Assembly (NCBI RefSeq): GCF_012932145.1
Contig: NZ_MWOK01000009.1
Location: 62,001 to 126,000, forward strand
From: Acidovorax sp. SRB_14
GTDB taxonomy: Bacteria > Pseudomonadota > Gammaproteobacteria > Burkholderiales > Burkholderiaceae_C
Reading direction: 5' to 3'
DNA length: 64,000 nt
Shown piece by piece: positions 28,445 to 38,811 of the stretch. The position numbers and the translations under genes are program-made. The notes beneath the pieces were generated by a model that ran no database searches, was not told where the DNA came from, and saw nothing but the letters and a program-made list of their open reading frames with translations. How positions within the stretch are numbered: position 1 is the stretch's first letter; each line of letters starts with the position of its first letter.

Positions 28445-29413
28445 TCAGGCCGTGCCGAAGCTTTCGAATTGCCGGATCCAGAGCGGAAAGTCGTGGGCTG
28501 CGAGTGTGGCGTCTGCGATGGGCGGCATGGGCGCCGCCAGAAAATCGGCGATCTGACCCAGGTCGTCGTGGCCCAGCACAAAAATCCGCGCCGGGTGGTA
28601 GAAGGGCTGCTGCTTCACCCTGGGGTTGTTGGTGATTAGCTTCTTGTCAAAAAACAGCGCTTCCAGGGTGCGGATGGTGAGTCCGGTCTGGTTGGCCTGG
28701 ACCCACTCCAGCAAGCAGCGCGCGCGCTGGATGCGCTCGATGTTCTGGCGGTAGCTCAGCTCTTGCCGGCAGAGACCGACCGCGGTCTGCACGGGGTATT
28801 CGCGCCCGCGTTCCGGCACCACGAGCAGGTCGGTGCGCAGTCCCAGCGCCTGCAATTGCATGCCTAGCCGGTGCAGCGCGTCAAAACGCCCCTTGTCCTT
28901 GCCCAGGAAGTACACATCGACGTCGGCGGCAGCGCACTGGCGGTAGGCGTCCACCCGACGGTACACCTGCGGGACCAGGTCCAGTCCGTACTGCGCGGCA
29001 TCTGCCGGGTCGAAAGTGACCACCCGAAACCCCAGCCCCTTGAGCAGGCGGATGTGCAGGCGCCGCGCACGGTGGTTCTGGTTGTGGTCTATCACCGGGT
29101 TCCAGGTGAACACGGACACACGGCGCGTGCGCAGGTGCTTGCGGATAATCCTCAGGTCCTTGATGTTCTCGATGCCGAAGATCAGCACCGGCGCATGGGG
29201 CGCAATGTCCAGCAGCCCCTGCAGGTATTCACGGGAAAACGAGCGCAGACCCGCCAGCCGGAAGGGCAGCGCCGCATCGATGGCCTTGCGCACGGTGTAG
29301 ACCACGCCCCTGCGGCGTGCGGGGTGCTGGTGGATGTGGCCCTGGCGCTCGCGCGGCAGGCTTTCGAGCAGGAAATGCGTGAGGGTGAACGGGTTGGCAA
29401 TGATGTGCAGCAT
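28445..29413 (-). CDS. Glycosyltransferase-like / polysaccharide synthesis protein, uncharacterised
   Basis: 322 residues from ATG 29413 (MLHIIANPFTLTHFLLESLP). The middle reads like a nucleotide-binding strand-helix series (VLIFGIENIKDLRIIRKHL, RRVSVFTWNPVIDHNQN) and the C-terminal part has a GT1-like donor-site region (QNIERIQRARCLLEWVQANQ and TGLTIRTLEALFFDKKLITN), a pattern I associate with capsule or core oligosaccharide proteins. Earlier in-frame starts give a low-complexity leader. First gene of the minus-strand polysaccharide unit. Specificity unknown. Confidence 0.72.
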   Translation of the reverse strand: MLHIIANPFTLTHFLLESLPRERQGHIHQHPARRRGVVYTVRKAIDAALPFRLAGLRSFSREYLQGLLDIAPHAPVLIFGIENIKDLRIIRKHLRTRRVSVFTWNPVIDHNQNHRARRLHIRLLKGLGFRVVTFDPADAAQYGLDLVPQVYRRVDAYRQCAAADVDVYFLGKDKGRFDALHRLGMQLQALGLRTDLLVVPERGREYPVQTAVGLCRQELSYRQNIERIQRARCLLEWVQANQTGLTIRTLEALFFDKKLITNNPRVKQQPFYHPARIFVLGHDDLGQIADFLAAPMPPIADATLAAHDFPLWIRQFESFGTA

Positions 29414-29505
29414 GGCGGCGGGAGGGGGGACAGGCATCGCTTGCGATGCGCCGCGGATTCTGCAGGCCATGGGAGGAGGGGCGTGCAACGACGCCGATTG
29501 TAGGT

Positions 29506-30528
29506 TCAGAGCTGGTGCGCGCTGCCTGCCGCGCCGCACAGCAAGGTAAGCGCTTGTGCTTCCATGCGTGCGATCAGTTCGCCCGCCCCCGGCAGGTCGC
29601 GCACCAACCCCACGGCCTCGCCCACGGTGGCGTGCGCCGCTGTGAAGTCGCCCGCCTGCACGCCGGCGTCATAGGCCGCACGCGCCTCCTCGGGTGCGGC
29701 GCGCAGGGCGTCGATGCGGTCCTCCCAGTGCCGGTGCAACGCGTTGCGGAGGGCGCGGAAGTCGTAGGGCGCGGGCCAGTGCTTGCGCCGCAGGATGTCG
29801 AACACGGCGCTGCGCGCCGTGCCGTCGCCGTCGGTGGCCAGGGCCAGTTCCTTGGCGCCTTGGGGCGCCAGGCTTTCGGCCGTGGCCCACAGGCGCGAGC
29901 CGACCAGTGCGCCGTCGGCGCCCAGCACGCGGGCGGCCGCGAGCGTGCGGCCATCGGCAATGCCGCCCGCGGCCAGCAGCAGGGTCTGCGGCGCGTGGGC
30001 GGCCAGCCAGTCGGCCAGCTCGGGCACGAAGGTCAGCGTGGCGCGGCCGTTCAAGGCGTTCATGCCGTGGCCGCCGGCCTCGGCCCCCTGCGCCACGACG
30101 ACGGCGGCGCCGGCCTCGATGGCCTGGGGCACCTGGTCCATGCGCTGCACCTGGCAGATCAGCGCGGCGCCGCTGGCGGCAATGCGCGCGGCGTAGGGCC
30201 GCGGGTCGCCAAACGACAGCATCACGGCCCGGGGGCGTTCGGCCCCGCCGTGGTCCAGCACCCAATCGAGCGCGGACGCGTCCTCGTCCATCTTCCAGGT
30301 GATGAAACCGCAGCCGATGCGGCCGGTGTCCGCGGCCTGCAGGGCCAAGGTGTATTCGCGCTGCGTCCAGGCCAGGTCGCCATAGCCGCCGCCCACCAGG
30401 CCGAGCGCGCCGGCGCGCGCGCAGGCGGCGGCCAGGGCGCCGCCCGAGGCCAGGGCCATGGGCGCGAGCGCGATGGGGGTGGAGAGGCCGAAACGGGCGC
30501 TGAAGCGGGAGGGTATGGGAAGCGTCAT
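29506..30528 (-). CDS. Nitronate monooxygenase-type flavoprotein
   Basis: 340 residues from ATG 30528 (MTLPIPSRFSARFGL); 12 more codons are open upstream. TIM-barrel FMN enzyme of the 2-nitropropane dioxygenase family: PIALAPMALASGG at the first strand, GCGFITWKMD, AQGAEAGGHG with the catalytic-region His, LLAAGGIADGRTLAAARVLG and ADGALVGSRLWATAES for the FMN phosphate. Oxidises alkyl nitronates or acts as an NAD(P)H-flavin oxidoreductase; many family members have unknown substrates. Standalone gene, not part of the polysaccharide cluster. Confidence 0.87.
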   Translation of the reverse strand: MTLPIPSRFSARFGLSTPIALAPMALASGGALAAACARAGALGLVGGGYGDLAWTQREYTLALQAADTGRIGCGFITWKMDEDASALDWVLDHGGAERPRAVMLSFGDPRPYAARIAASGAALICQVQRMDQVPQAIEAGAAVVVAQGAEAGGHGMNALNGRATLTFVPELADWLAAHAPQTLLLAAGGIADGRTLAAARVLGADGALVGSRLWATAESLAPQGAKELALATDGDGTARSAVFDILRRKHWPAPYDFRALRNALHRHWEDRIDALRAAPEEARAAYDAGVQAGDFTAAHATVGEAVGLVRDLPGAGELIARMEAQALTLLCGAAGSAHQL

Positions 30529-30604
30529 GCGGACATTGTCCGGCGCGCGGGGCCTGCCGCGCAACCGGGGCGGCGCTGCCGCGGCACCGCCGAATGCGCC
30601 TGTG

Positions 30605-30652
30605 CTATATAAAAAATAGCTATTGGCGCTTGGCTGGTTTGGGTTTCAACGG
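30605..30652. repeat. SDR copy 6
   Basis: AAAATAGCTATTGGCGCTTG (30613-30632) within an A/T-rich stretch in the spacer between the nitronate monooxygenase start and the sensor kinase stop. It shares AATAGCTATTGGCGCTT with the copy at the tctD/tctE junction. Confidence 0.75.
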
Positions 30653-30710
30653 ATAAAGCGGCTGAATCTCAATGGATGCGTGCGCAAGCTGCTCACTTTA
30701 TGGGAGTAAT

Positions 30711-31937
<1,227 letters not shown>

Positions 31938-31943
31938 GGCGGC

Positions 31944-32666
31944 TTAATCTTGCTGCTTGGCAAAGACGTAGCCCACGCCGCGCACCGTGAGGATGCGGCG
32001 CGGGTTCTTGGCGTCCTGCTCGATCGCGGCGCGGATGCGGCCCATGTGCACGTCGATCGAGCGGTCGAAGGCTTCGAGCTCGCGCCCGCGCACGGCCTCC
32101 ATGATCTGGTCGCGCGTGAGCACGCGGCCGGCGCGCTCGGCCAGCGCGACGAGCAGGTCGAACTGGTACGAGGTCAGGTCGCACGGCTGGCCCGCCACCG
32201 TGACGCTGCGCGCGTCGCGGTCGATCTCGAGCGTGCCAAAGCGCAGCACCTGCGCGGCCGGCGCGCTCGCATCGGTGCGCCGGCGCAGGATGGCGCGGAT
32301 GCGCGCCAGCAGCTCGCGCGGCTCGAATGGCTTGGGCAGGTAGTCGTCGGCGCCGAGTTCGAGGCCGATGATGCGGTCCATCGGGTCGCCCTTGGCGGTG
32401 AGCATCAGCACCGGCACCTGCGCGGCCGGGCCGGGCAGCGCGCGGATGCGCCGGCACACGTCGAGGCCGTCCATGTCGGGCAGCATCAGGTCGAGGATCA
32501 CCAGATCGGGCAGCGGCTCGGCGCCCGGGCCCTGCAGCTGCGCGAGGCCGCTGGCGCCGTCGGCCTGGTGCGTGACCCGCATGCCCGACTGGCCCAGGTA
32601 CTCGCCCACCATCTGCGCCAGGCGGGTGTCGTCTTCAATCATCAACAGGTGCGAGGTCATGGGCAT
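31944..32666 (-). CDS. OmpR-family response regulator
   Basis: 240 residues. The receiver domain holds phospho-acceptor D59 (LVILDLMLPDMDG) and K112 in LPKPFEPRELL; the C-terminal winged helix ends in IRRAILTVRG-type sequence (RRILTVRGVGYVFAKQQD). Start may be Met1 or Met3. Six bases separate it from the kinase gene, a standard pair. No target operator could be recognised; the spacer upstream holds an SDR and faces the AmpG-like gene on the same strand. Confidence 0.94.
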   Translation of the reverse strand: MPMTSHLLMIEDDTRLAQMVGEYLGQSGMRVTHQADGASGLAQLQGPGAEPLPDLVILDLMLPDMDGLDVCRRIRALPGPAAQVPVLMLTAKGDPMDRIIGLELGADDYLPKPFEPRELLARIRAILRRRTDASAPAAQVLRFGTLEIDRDARSVTVAGQPCDLTSYQFDLLVALAERAGRVLTRDQIMEAVRGRELEAFDRSIDVHMGRIRAAIEQDAKNPRRILTVRGVGYVFAKQQD

Positions 32667-32769
32667 GCTGCGGTAAGGGTGGAGGGGCCATGGTCGCCGC
32701 CGCGCATCTCGCGGCGTTGAAGCGGCCGTAAAGCTGGGGTAAACCGCCGCGGCGCGCGGCGCTGCGGTT

Positions 32770-32826
32770 GCTATTGAAAATATAGCTTACAGCGCTTGTC
32801 TGTCAAGCGCTGGAGCGCGTTTTCAT
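32770..32826. repeat. SDR copy 7, overlapping the end of the ampG-like gene
   Basis: GCTATTGAAAATATAGCTTA then CAGCGCTTGTCTGTCAAGCG, with the inverted repeat AGCGCTTG-TCTGT-CAAGCGCT (32791-32811). The last eight codons and the stop of the permease gene lie within the repeat. Confidence 0.75.
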
Positions 32827-34221
32827 GCGTGACACCAGCGCCACCAGGATCAGCACCGGCAGGCCCAGCAGCGCGGTGCCGGTGAAGAACTCGGTGTAGC
32901 CGTGCGCGTCGACGAAGCGGCCCGAGAAGCCGGCGATCCACTTCGGCGCCAGCAGCATCATCGAGCTGAACAGCGCGTACTGCGTGGCCGAATACTGCAC
33001 GTTGGTCAGGCTCGACAGGTAGGCGATGAACGCCGCCGACGCGATGCCGCCGGCCAGGTTGTCGGCCGAGACCACGAAGACCAGGCCGCCGAGGTCGTGC
33101 CCGCGCGTGCCCAGCCACGCAAACAGCAGGTTGCTGGCGGCGCTCAGCACCGCGCCGAGCATCAGCACGCGCAGCACCCCCAGGCGCATCGACAGCACAC
33201 CGCCGATGAACGCGCCCAGCAGCGTCATGACCACGCCGAACACTTTGGTCACGGCCGCCACCTCGTCCTTGGTGTAGCCCATGTCGACATAGAACGGGTT
33301 GGCCATGATGCCCATCACCACATCGCTGATGCGGTAGACGGCGATCAGCGCGAGGATCAGCACCGCCTGCCAGCGGTAGCGTGCGATGAAGTCGGCAAAC
33401 GGATCGACCAGCGCGCCGCGCAGCCACTCGGCCGCATTCCTGGCGGGCGCCAGCGCGCGCGGCGCCGGCTCGCGCGAGAGCAGCACCGTTGCCACGCCGA
33501 CTAGCATCGACGCGGCCATGGCGAGGTAGGCCAGCTTCCATGCACCCGGCTGGTAGAGCGCGCCGCCGGCCATCTCGGCGCGCGCCGCCAGCCACAGCAC
33601 GCCCGCGCCGGCCCAGATCATCGCCAGGCGGTAGCCGGTCTGGTAGGTCGCGGCCAGCGCCGCCTGGCGGTCGGCATCGGCCGACTCGATGCGAAACGCG
33701 TCGAGCGCAATGTCCTGCGTGGCCGAGCCGAACGCCACCGCCAGCGCGCACCACACGACGGGCGTCAGCGCCTGCTGCGGGTCGTTGAACGCCATGCCGA
33801 CCAGCCCCGCCATCACCATGGCCTGCGCCAGCAGCAGCCAGCTGCGCCGCCGGCCCAGCCAGCGCGTGAGCAGCGGCAGCGGCATGCGGTCCACCAGCGG
33901 CGACCAGACCCACTTGAACGCATAGGCCAGCCCGACCCAGCTGAGGTACCCGATGGTCGTGCGGTCGATGCCGGCCTCGCGCAGCCAGAACGACAGCGTG
34001 CCCAGCACCAGCAACAGCGGCAGCCCGGCAGAAAAGCCGAGCGTCAGCATGCGCAGGCTCGCGGGCTCCCGGTACACGCGCAGCGTCTGGCGCCAGGGCA
34101 TGCGCGGCGGGCGCCGGGCGGCAGTATCGGCGGCGGGCTCGGCGCCGCGGGGGGCTGGCGCGGCCGCCGCGCCCGGGCCGGAAAGGGCGGCGGGCGCCGT
34201 GCCGGCGAAGTGGTCTGACAT
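32803..34221 (-). CDS. AmpG-like muropeptide permease (MFS)
   Basis: 472 residues from ATG 34221. After a ~40-residue Ala/Pro-rich cytoplasmic N terminus there are about 12 or more membrane segments. AmpG-like features: RMLTLGFSAGLPLLLVLGTL at the first helix, YLSWVGLAYAFKWVWSPLVD, GRRRSWLLLAQ, the charged ATQDIALDAFRIE and NVQYSATQYALFSSMMLLAP. AmpG imports GlcNAc-anhydroMurNAc peptides for cell-wall recycling. The C-terminal residues come from an SDR repeat. Divergent from the M48 protease with only 33 bases between the start codons. Confidence 0.88.
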   Translation of the reverse strand: MSDHFAGTAPAALSGPGAAAAPAPRGAEPAADTAARRPPRMPWRQTLRVYREPASLRMLTLGFSAGLPLLLVLGTLSFWLREAGIDRTTIGYLSWVGLAYAFKWVWSPLVDRMPLPLLTRWLGRRRSWLLLAQAMVMAGLVGMAFNDPQQALTPVVWCALAVAFGSATQDIALDAFRIESADADRQAALAATYQTGYRLAMIWAGAGVLWLAARAEMAGGALYQPGAWKLAYLAMAASMLVGVATVLLSREPAPRALAPARNAAEWLRGALVDPFADFIARYRWQAVLILALIAVYRISDVVMGIMANPFYVDMGYTKDEVAAVTKVFGVVMTLLGAFIGGVLSMRLGVLRVLMLGAVLSAASNLLFAWLGTRGHDLGGLVFVVSADNLAGGIASAAFIAYLSSLTNVQYSATQYALFSSMMLLAPKWIAGFSGRFVDAHGYTEFFTGTALLGLPVLILVALVSRMKTRSSA

Positions 34222-34254
34222 GGAAGAGGTGTCCTTTGTGCCTATTATTGGCGC

Positions 34255-35115
34255 ATGTGCCTGTTCTGCCCCCCGTTTGACCCCGCCACCCCTGCCCCGC
34301 ACGGCCCCTGGTCGGCGCGCCGCGCCTTCCTGCTCAGCGCCGCCGCCGCGGTGGCCGCCGCGCCGCCCGCGCTGGCGCAGGTCGATGTGGGTTCGTCGTC
34401 CGGCCTGCGCAACCTGGTGCCGGCCGACACGCTCGAGAACGCGGCCACGCAGCAATACAGCCAGCTGCTGGCCCAGGCGCGCGCGCAAAAAGCCCTGGCA
34501 CCCGACAGCCACCCGCAGCTGCAGCGCCTGCGCGCCATCGGGCAGCGCCTGGTGCCGTTTGCCGCGCAGTGGAACCCGCGCGCGCGCGACTGGCGCTGGG
34601 AGGTCAACCTGATCGGCAGCAAGCAGATCAATGCCTTCTGCATGCCCGGCGGCAAGATCGCGTTCTATACCGGCATCCTCGACCAGCTCAAGCTCAGCGA
34701 CGACGAGGCCGCGATGGTCATGGGCCACGAGATGGCGCATGCGCTGCGCGAGCACGCTCGGGCGCGCATGGCCAAGAGCGAGGCCACCAACCTCGGCCTG
34801 CGCCTGGGCGCGCAATTGCTGGGCCTGGGCGACATGGGCAACCTCGCCGCCAACCTGGGTGGCCAGCTGCTCACGCTCAAGTTCAGCCGCGGCGACGAGA
34901 GCGACGCCGACCTCGTCGGCCTGGAGATGGCCGCGCGCGCCGGCTACAACCCCGAGGCGGCCGTGACGCTGTGGCGCAAGATGGGCCAGGCCACGGGCGG
35001 ACAGGGCGGCCCCGCGTTCCTCTCCACCCACCCCAGCGGCCCGCAGCGCATCCGCGAGCTCGAGGAGAACGTGCCCAAGGTGCAAGGCCTGTATGCGGCG
35101 GCGCGGCGCCGGTAA
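34255..35115 (+). CDS. M48-family metalloprotease, exported
   Basis: 286 residues. The N terminus has a twin-arginine-like export signal (SARRAFLLSAAAAVAAAPPA, cleavage near ALAQ), so it is likely periplasmic. Peptidase M48 domain with HExxH in VMGHEMAHALREHAR near residue 160 and the downstream metal ligand Glu in RGDESDADLVGLEMAARAGY; INAFCMPGGKIAFYTG is the usual substrate-groove strand. Resembles LoiP/BepA-type envelope quality-control proteases. Next to an AmpG-like permease, suggesting a shared envelope role. Confidence 0.9.
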   Translation: MCLFCPPFDPATPAPHGPWSARRAFLLSAAAAVAAAPPALAQVDVGSSSGLRNLVPADTLENAATQQYSQLLAQARAQKALAPDSHPQLQRLRAIGQRLVPFAAQWNPRARDWRWEVNLIGSKQINAFCMPGGKIAFYTGILDQLKLSDDEAAMVMGHEMAHALREHARARMAKSEATNLGLRLGAQLLGLGDMGNLAANLGGQLLTLKFSRGDESDADLVGLEMAARAGYNPEAAVTLWRKMGQATGGQGGPAFLSTHPSGPQRIRELEENVPKVQGLYAAARRR

Positions 35116-35305
35116 AGCGTGAGCGCGACCCACGGCGCTCAGGGCAGGCACCGCGGCGTGTAGGCGCACAGGCCGACTTGGCGCTGCGTTGACTCAAGTG
35201 GCGCGCAAGCCCACTACCATAAAGGCCAGACTTGCGCCAGCGCTGTCTTTGGCAGGGCCCCGGGCGCGGTTGAAGTTGTTCCACCTTTCACCCAGGAGGT
35301 CTTCC

Positions 35306-35890
35306 ATGAAAACACTTTCTCTCCGCTCCTTATTGGTCGCCGCCGTGGTCGGCACCGCCGGGGTCGCCATGGTCGGTTGCACCACCACCAAAGAGAGTGC
35401 CCAGGCCTCCCCGCGCTCGGACCGCGCCTCGCTCGAATCGCAGGCCAACGCCACGCTGTCGCGCCTCTATGAAACGGCGCCCGGCTCGCGCGAATTGATC
35501 GCACGCGCCCGGGGCGTGCTGGTGTTCCCGGCCGTGATCGGCGGCAGTTTCGTGATCGGCGTGCAGCACGGCGAAGGCGTGCTGCGCGTGGCCAACAAAA
35601 CGCACAGCTACTACACCACCACCGGTGCCTCGATTGGCTGGCAGGCCGGCGGCCAGTCCAAGGCCGTGATCTATGTCTTCAACACCCAGGACGCGCTCGA
35701 CAAGTTCGTCAACGGCAACGGCTGGTCGGGCGGCGTCGATGCCACCGTGGCGGCAGGCCACATCGGCGCCAACGGCAGCATCGACACCACGACCGTGCAG
35801 GCTCCGGTCACCAGCTATGTGATGACCAATACCGGGCTGGAAGCGGGCGTGTCGCTGCAGGGGTCGAAGATCACCAAGATCACGCGCTGA
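35306..35890 (+). CDS. SYLF-domain (YSC84-like) lipoprotein
   Basis: 194 residues; CAGGAGG before ATG 35306. Lipoprotein signal with lipobox AMVGC and acylated C25. The rest is the lipid-binding SYLF/YSC84 fold: ARARGVLVFPAVIGGSFVIG, GEGVLRVANKTHSYYTTTGA, SIGWQAGGQSKAVIYVFNTQ and a C-terminal GLEAGVSLQGSKITKI. Family proteins bind phosphoinositides in eukaryotes; the bacterial outer-membrane forms have no settled role. Monocistronic, followed by a strong palindrome. Confidence 0.9.
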   Translation: MKTLSLRSLLVAAVVGTAGVAMVGCTTTKESAQASPRSDRASLESQANATLSRLYETAPGSRELIARARGVLVFPAVIGGSFVIGVQHGEGVLRVANKTHSYYTTTGASIGWQAGGQSKAVIYVFNTQDALDKFVNGNGWSGGVDATVAAGHIGANGSIDTTTVQAPVTSYVMTNTGLEAGVSLQGSKITKITR

Positions 35891-35940
35891 AGCAGGCCAG
35901 GGCGGCGCTGCCGCCTAGGCCATGCAGCGGGGGCCAGTTC

Positions 35941-35977
35941 CCCATAAGAAACCGGTGCCACACCGGTTTCTTATGGG
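35941..35977. terminator. Perfect 17-bp palindrome after the SYLF gene
   Basis: CCCATAAGAAACCGGTG (35941-35957), loop CCA, perfect complement 35961-35977. The 3' arm carries TTTCTTAT, so it can work as a terminator for the SYLF gene, but there is no separate T-run. It also stands 186 bases from the end of the RAYT remnant, so it may be a REP-type target of that transposase. Confidence 0.7.
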
Positions 35978-36163
35978 CGTGGGCTGGCATGCTTCTTGGC
36001 CAAGGGCGGGTACCACGCCAGCGAAACCGCATAGTGTGCGCCGATCCATCAGGCTCATCACCAGCCTCGCTTCTTCGATGTTCACCTGCATGCACGCACG
36101 TCAGTTTGTATTGGCAAAGAACGCATTCCATGCCTTCTTTAAAGAAGATGGACCGTATCTCAC

Positions 36164-36729
36164 CTAAACGCTTTGCTCGCCGCGTGCATACCGCGCAAGA
36201 ACCGCCAGCAGCGCCTGCTCGTCCAGCAGCGCCTGGCTTTTAAAGCGTCCCTCGCAAAACCGTCCCGTGCAATCGTCCTCGGCATTGGCCTGGCGCGCCG
36301 GCGACTCGTTGAGCACGCGCATATACCAAGACAGGTCAAACAGCCGCGCGCGGAAGGTTTCGGCCAGTTCGTGGACTTTTTCCAGCTCGCTATCGCCCAT
36401 GGCAGCGCGCGCCTGCGACAAGTAGCGCTGCACCAGCAGCGGACCGGTAAACAGCTGCGTCCAGCGCTGCAGCACCTCTTCGGTGCTCCACTGCTGCGCC
36501 CGCGTGCTGTCGACGTGGACAACCACGTGGTAATGGTTGCTCATCACCGCATAGACAGCCACGTCGATGGCAAAGATGTGCGCGAGTTCCTTGATGCGCA
36601 TGGCAATCCAGCCCCGGCGGTGCTCGAAGCTCTGGCCACTGTGGTGGTTGTGCCCGCACAGAAAGGCGCGGCGGCAGTGGTACAAGCGGTATCTGGCAGG
36701 CTGACCCAGGCAGAGCGGGGACGGGTCAT
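36164..36729 (-). pseudogene. REP-associated tyrosine transposase (RAYT, Y1/IS200-like), frameshifted and truncated
   Basis: On the minus strand ATG 36729 starts MTRPRSAWVSLPDT, the normal RAYT beginning. The continuation (YHC..RRAFLCG, SFEHRRGWIAMRIKELAHIF) is in another frame, so a 1-base shift lies near 36680-36690, together with an apparent loss of about five codons between YHC and RRAF. The HUH motif is intact (AVMSNHYHVVVHVD), as is RFCEGRFKSQALLDEQALL, but the expected end (AYVDLNPIRAG type) is missing and the frame stops at 36164. RAYTs are single-copy transposases that mobilise REP palindromes. This one looks inactive. Palindromic repeats lie on both sides. Confidence 0.8.
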
Positions 36730-36788
36730 GGCGGGATTTCAGAGCGCGGGGGGTGGGCGCAGGGTAAACGAGGGGGCGAGTTTTGTCG

Positions 36789-36832
36789 AACTAAGTGGGT
36801 GTCCCTTAGTTTATCCGTCCCTTAGTTTATCC
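36789..36832. repeat. REP-like hairpin with 16-bp tandem duplication
   Basis: AACTAAG (36789-36795) pairs with CTTAGTT (36805-36811). GTCCCTTAGTTTATCC occurs twice back to back (36801-36816 and 36817-36832). It sits 60 bases upstream of the RAYT remnant start. The mixture of a small hairpin and a short repeated flank resembles REP elements. Confidence 0.6.
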
Positions 36833-36917
36833 GTGCGAGGCGGTGCTTGGAATCTGCGGACCTTACAGGTTGGCAGGTATTGCACTTCACTTTTGAATCC
36901 GCCATTAATATTGTTTG

Positions 36918-38669
36918 CTAGTCGATAATATTCTGCAGCGGAGGAGGCACCTCGACGGCTGATAGTTCCGGTGATGCAGCTGCAAGCGACTTCCATGTAA
37001 TGAGCGTAGTACGACATGTCTCATTAGGCACCATGTGACACATGCGTAGCAGGGCATCACGAGCCAATTCCGGGCGTCCGCTGAGCCCTGCTGCAACGGC
37101 AAAAACCAAATGATTTCCTTCGGAGGGAAACCGCTCTGTCACCATGCGCATATTGTTGAGTTGCTGGGGAGTAACCTCTACCCCGAGTGGCATGCGCAAA
37201 TAGCGCAAGAACTCGCGCAGTTGCGTCAGTAAGAGCAGATCTGGGGCTTTACTGTTACGCGATGGTCCGACTTGATTGCGCTCGAAACGTAAGCGCTCCA
37301 AGCTTCGTTCGGCCATGTTGTATTCGACGGTAACCCAAGTTGTCGTGGCAGCGCCCAAACACAGAAAAATGATGCCAACCCAGCGTGGCAATGCAATCAC
37401 CCCACGGCTAGGGTACAACGTATCCAACGACCCCATCATCAACCCGGCTGGCAGCAAAAAATAAAGGTACTCGTGAGGAAATTCGAGCATCGAATGCACG
37501 AGCAAAACGCCTATGGCAATCAATAGCAAACACCCTTGGGCCGTATGGACTCGCAGCGCCTTCGCCGTGAACCAGATGCCCAACAGAAGGACCAGCGCCG
37601 TACCGAGCAACACGCCGTTCTGCACAAGCAGGTCAATGACCAAGTTATGGGCACTCTGAAAGGTGTTGCCCAATTTTGGATGATCGCTCGCTACTGCGGA
37701 TTGGGCAACTGACAATTGATTCCAGCCCCACCCCATCCATGGGTGCTGGGTCAGTGCATCAAAAAATAGCCTCCATGCCATTGGCCGCAATCCCGGGGAC
37801 GACATCTCACCAGACAGTTCTCGCGCAGCCTGCAGATGTAGCGCGTGATTTATATCCCCCCATCCAAGCACCAGCAGTATGAACAAGGTGCCTAGAGCTA
37901 ACAGTACATTTGCGTAACTGTGAACGACCAATTGTTTGCGATAAACGGCAGCTGCAACGCCGAGCGCGGCAATTTCGAGCCACGCGGTTCGCGATTGAGT
38001 TGCAACAATTCCAAAAAGCAAACAGGCCGCCGCTCCCACCGCAATCCAGCCGCGTACTCTCGCAGAGAGATAAGCCCACCAAAGTGCGACCAAACCCCAC
38101 GCGAGGAGAGTCGCTAAATTATTCGGCTGCCCCAAGTTGCCAAACGGTCGATAGCCTGCCGGAAGGTGCAGCGTAAGGAGCCCTAACCCAGAAAGCCCTA
38201 GCCATTGGTAAAGGATGATGCCCGTGGACAACAAAGCGGCAGCGCCGATAGCCGCAAACAAGGCATTTATCAGCTGACCGGCCGCTGCCTGTTCGAAGCG
38301 CGCACCAACCAGAAGCGCCAAGGCAAAGCCAAACAGGTAGAGGCCAGGGATCCAGGCATCTCCTGCAAAATGAATGATCCCCGTACTGAACTGCAGCAGC
38401 GGCACGCAGGCGGTACATAGTGCGACGATTACGCTCGCGTTCAATGGCAGTGGGCGGCTTGTCCGAAGCACGATCCAGAAGGCTGCTGGGAGGAGTGCCA
38501 GGGTCATCAGCAGATCGGCGTGAAATCCCCCCCACGGGATGAAGTGGGTGGGCAACAGCCACGCACCGGCAATCCCCATTACCCACAGCAACCACCAAGG
38601 GTTGAACGGCAGCGCCAATGGCTGGGTTACCGAAAGGTGAAACCATGCTGGTTTTTGTGCAATGTTCAT
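36918..38669 (-). CDS. PglL/PilO-type O-oligosaccharyltransferase (pilin glycosylation)
   Basis: 583 residues with about 12 membrane segments and a large C-terminal soluble part. Wzy_C-type periplasmic loop: TQHPWMGWGWNQLSVAQSAV, then SAHNLVIDLLVQNG with the conserved His, and MLEFPHEYLYFLLPAGLMMG, a pattern typical of PglL-like bacterial O-OTases rather than O-antigen ligases. It transfers a lipid-linked glycan to Ser/Thr of pilins or other periplasmic proteins. It directly follows the pilin gene on the same strand, separated by a terminator. The DNA is clearly lower in GC than the surroundings, suggesting acquisition or replacement together with pilA. Confidence 0.88.
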   Translation of the reverse strand: MNIAQKPAWFHLSVTQPLALPFNPWWLLWVMGIAGAWLLPTHFIPWGGFHADLLMTLALLPAAFWIVLRTSRPLPLNASVIVALCTACVPLLQFSTGIIHFAGDAWIPGLYLFGFALALLVGARFEQAAAGQLINALFAAIGAAALLSTGIILYQWLGLSGLGLLTLHLPAGYRPFGNLGQPNNLATLLAWGLVALWWAYLSARVRGWIAVGAAACLLFGIVATQSRTAWLEIAALGVAAAVYRKQLVVHSYANVLLALGTLFILLVLGWGDINHALHLQAARELSGEMSSPGLRPMAWRLFFDALTQHPWMGWGWNQLSVAQSAVASDHPKLGNTFQSAHNLVIDLLVQNGVLLGTALVLLLGIWFTAKALRVHTAQGCLLLIAIGVLLVHSMLEFPHEYLYFLLPAGLMMGSLDTLYPSRGVIALPRWVGIIFLCLGAATTTWVTVEYNMAERSLERLRFERNQVGPSRNSKAPDLLLLTQLREFLRYLRMPLGVEVTPQQLNNMRMVTERFPSEGNHLVFAVAAGLSGRPELARDALLRMCHMVPNETCRTTLITWKSLAAASPELSAVEVPPPLQNIID

Positions 38670-38811
38670 TAAAACCTTTCACTCACCACAATATTGCTAT
38701 AAATGTACCCACCTGATTCATAACAGCATTGGAATCACTGTTTTGAAACCGCCGATTTCGAGGCCAAGTAACAGCGACCCGATATGCATTGATTGATAAA
38801 TTGAAAATATA

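Noticed and set aside
35941-35977. Phage or tRNA attachment site
   Set aside because: It is a perfect hairpin with no integrase or tRNA gene nearby.
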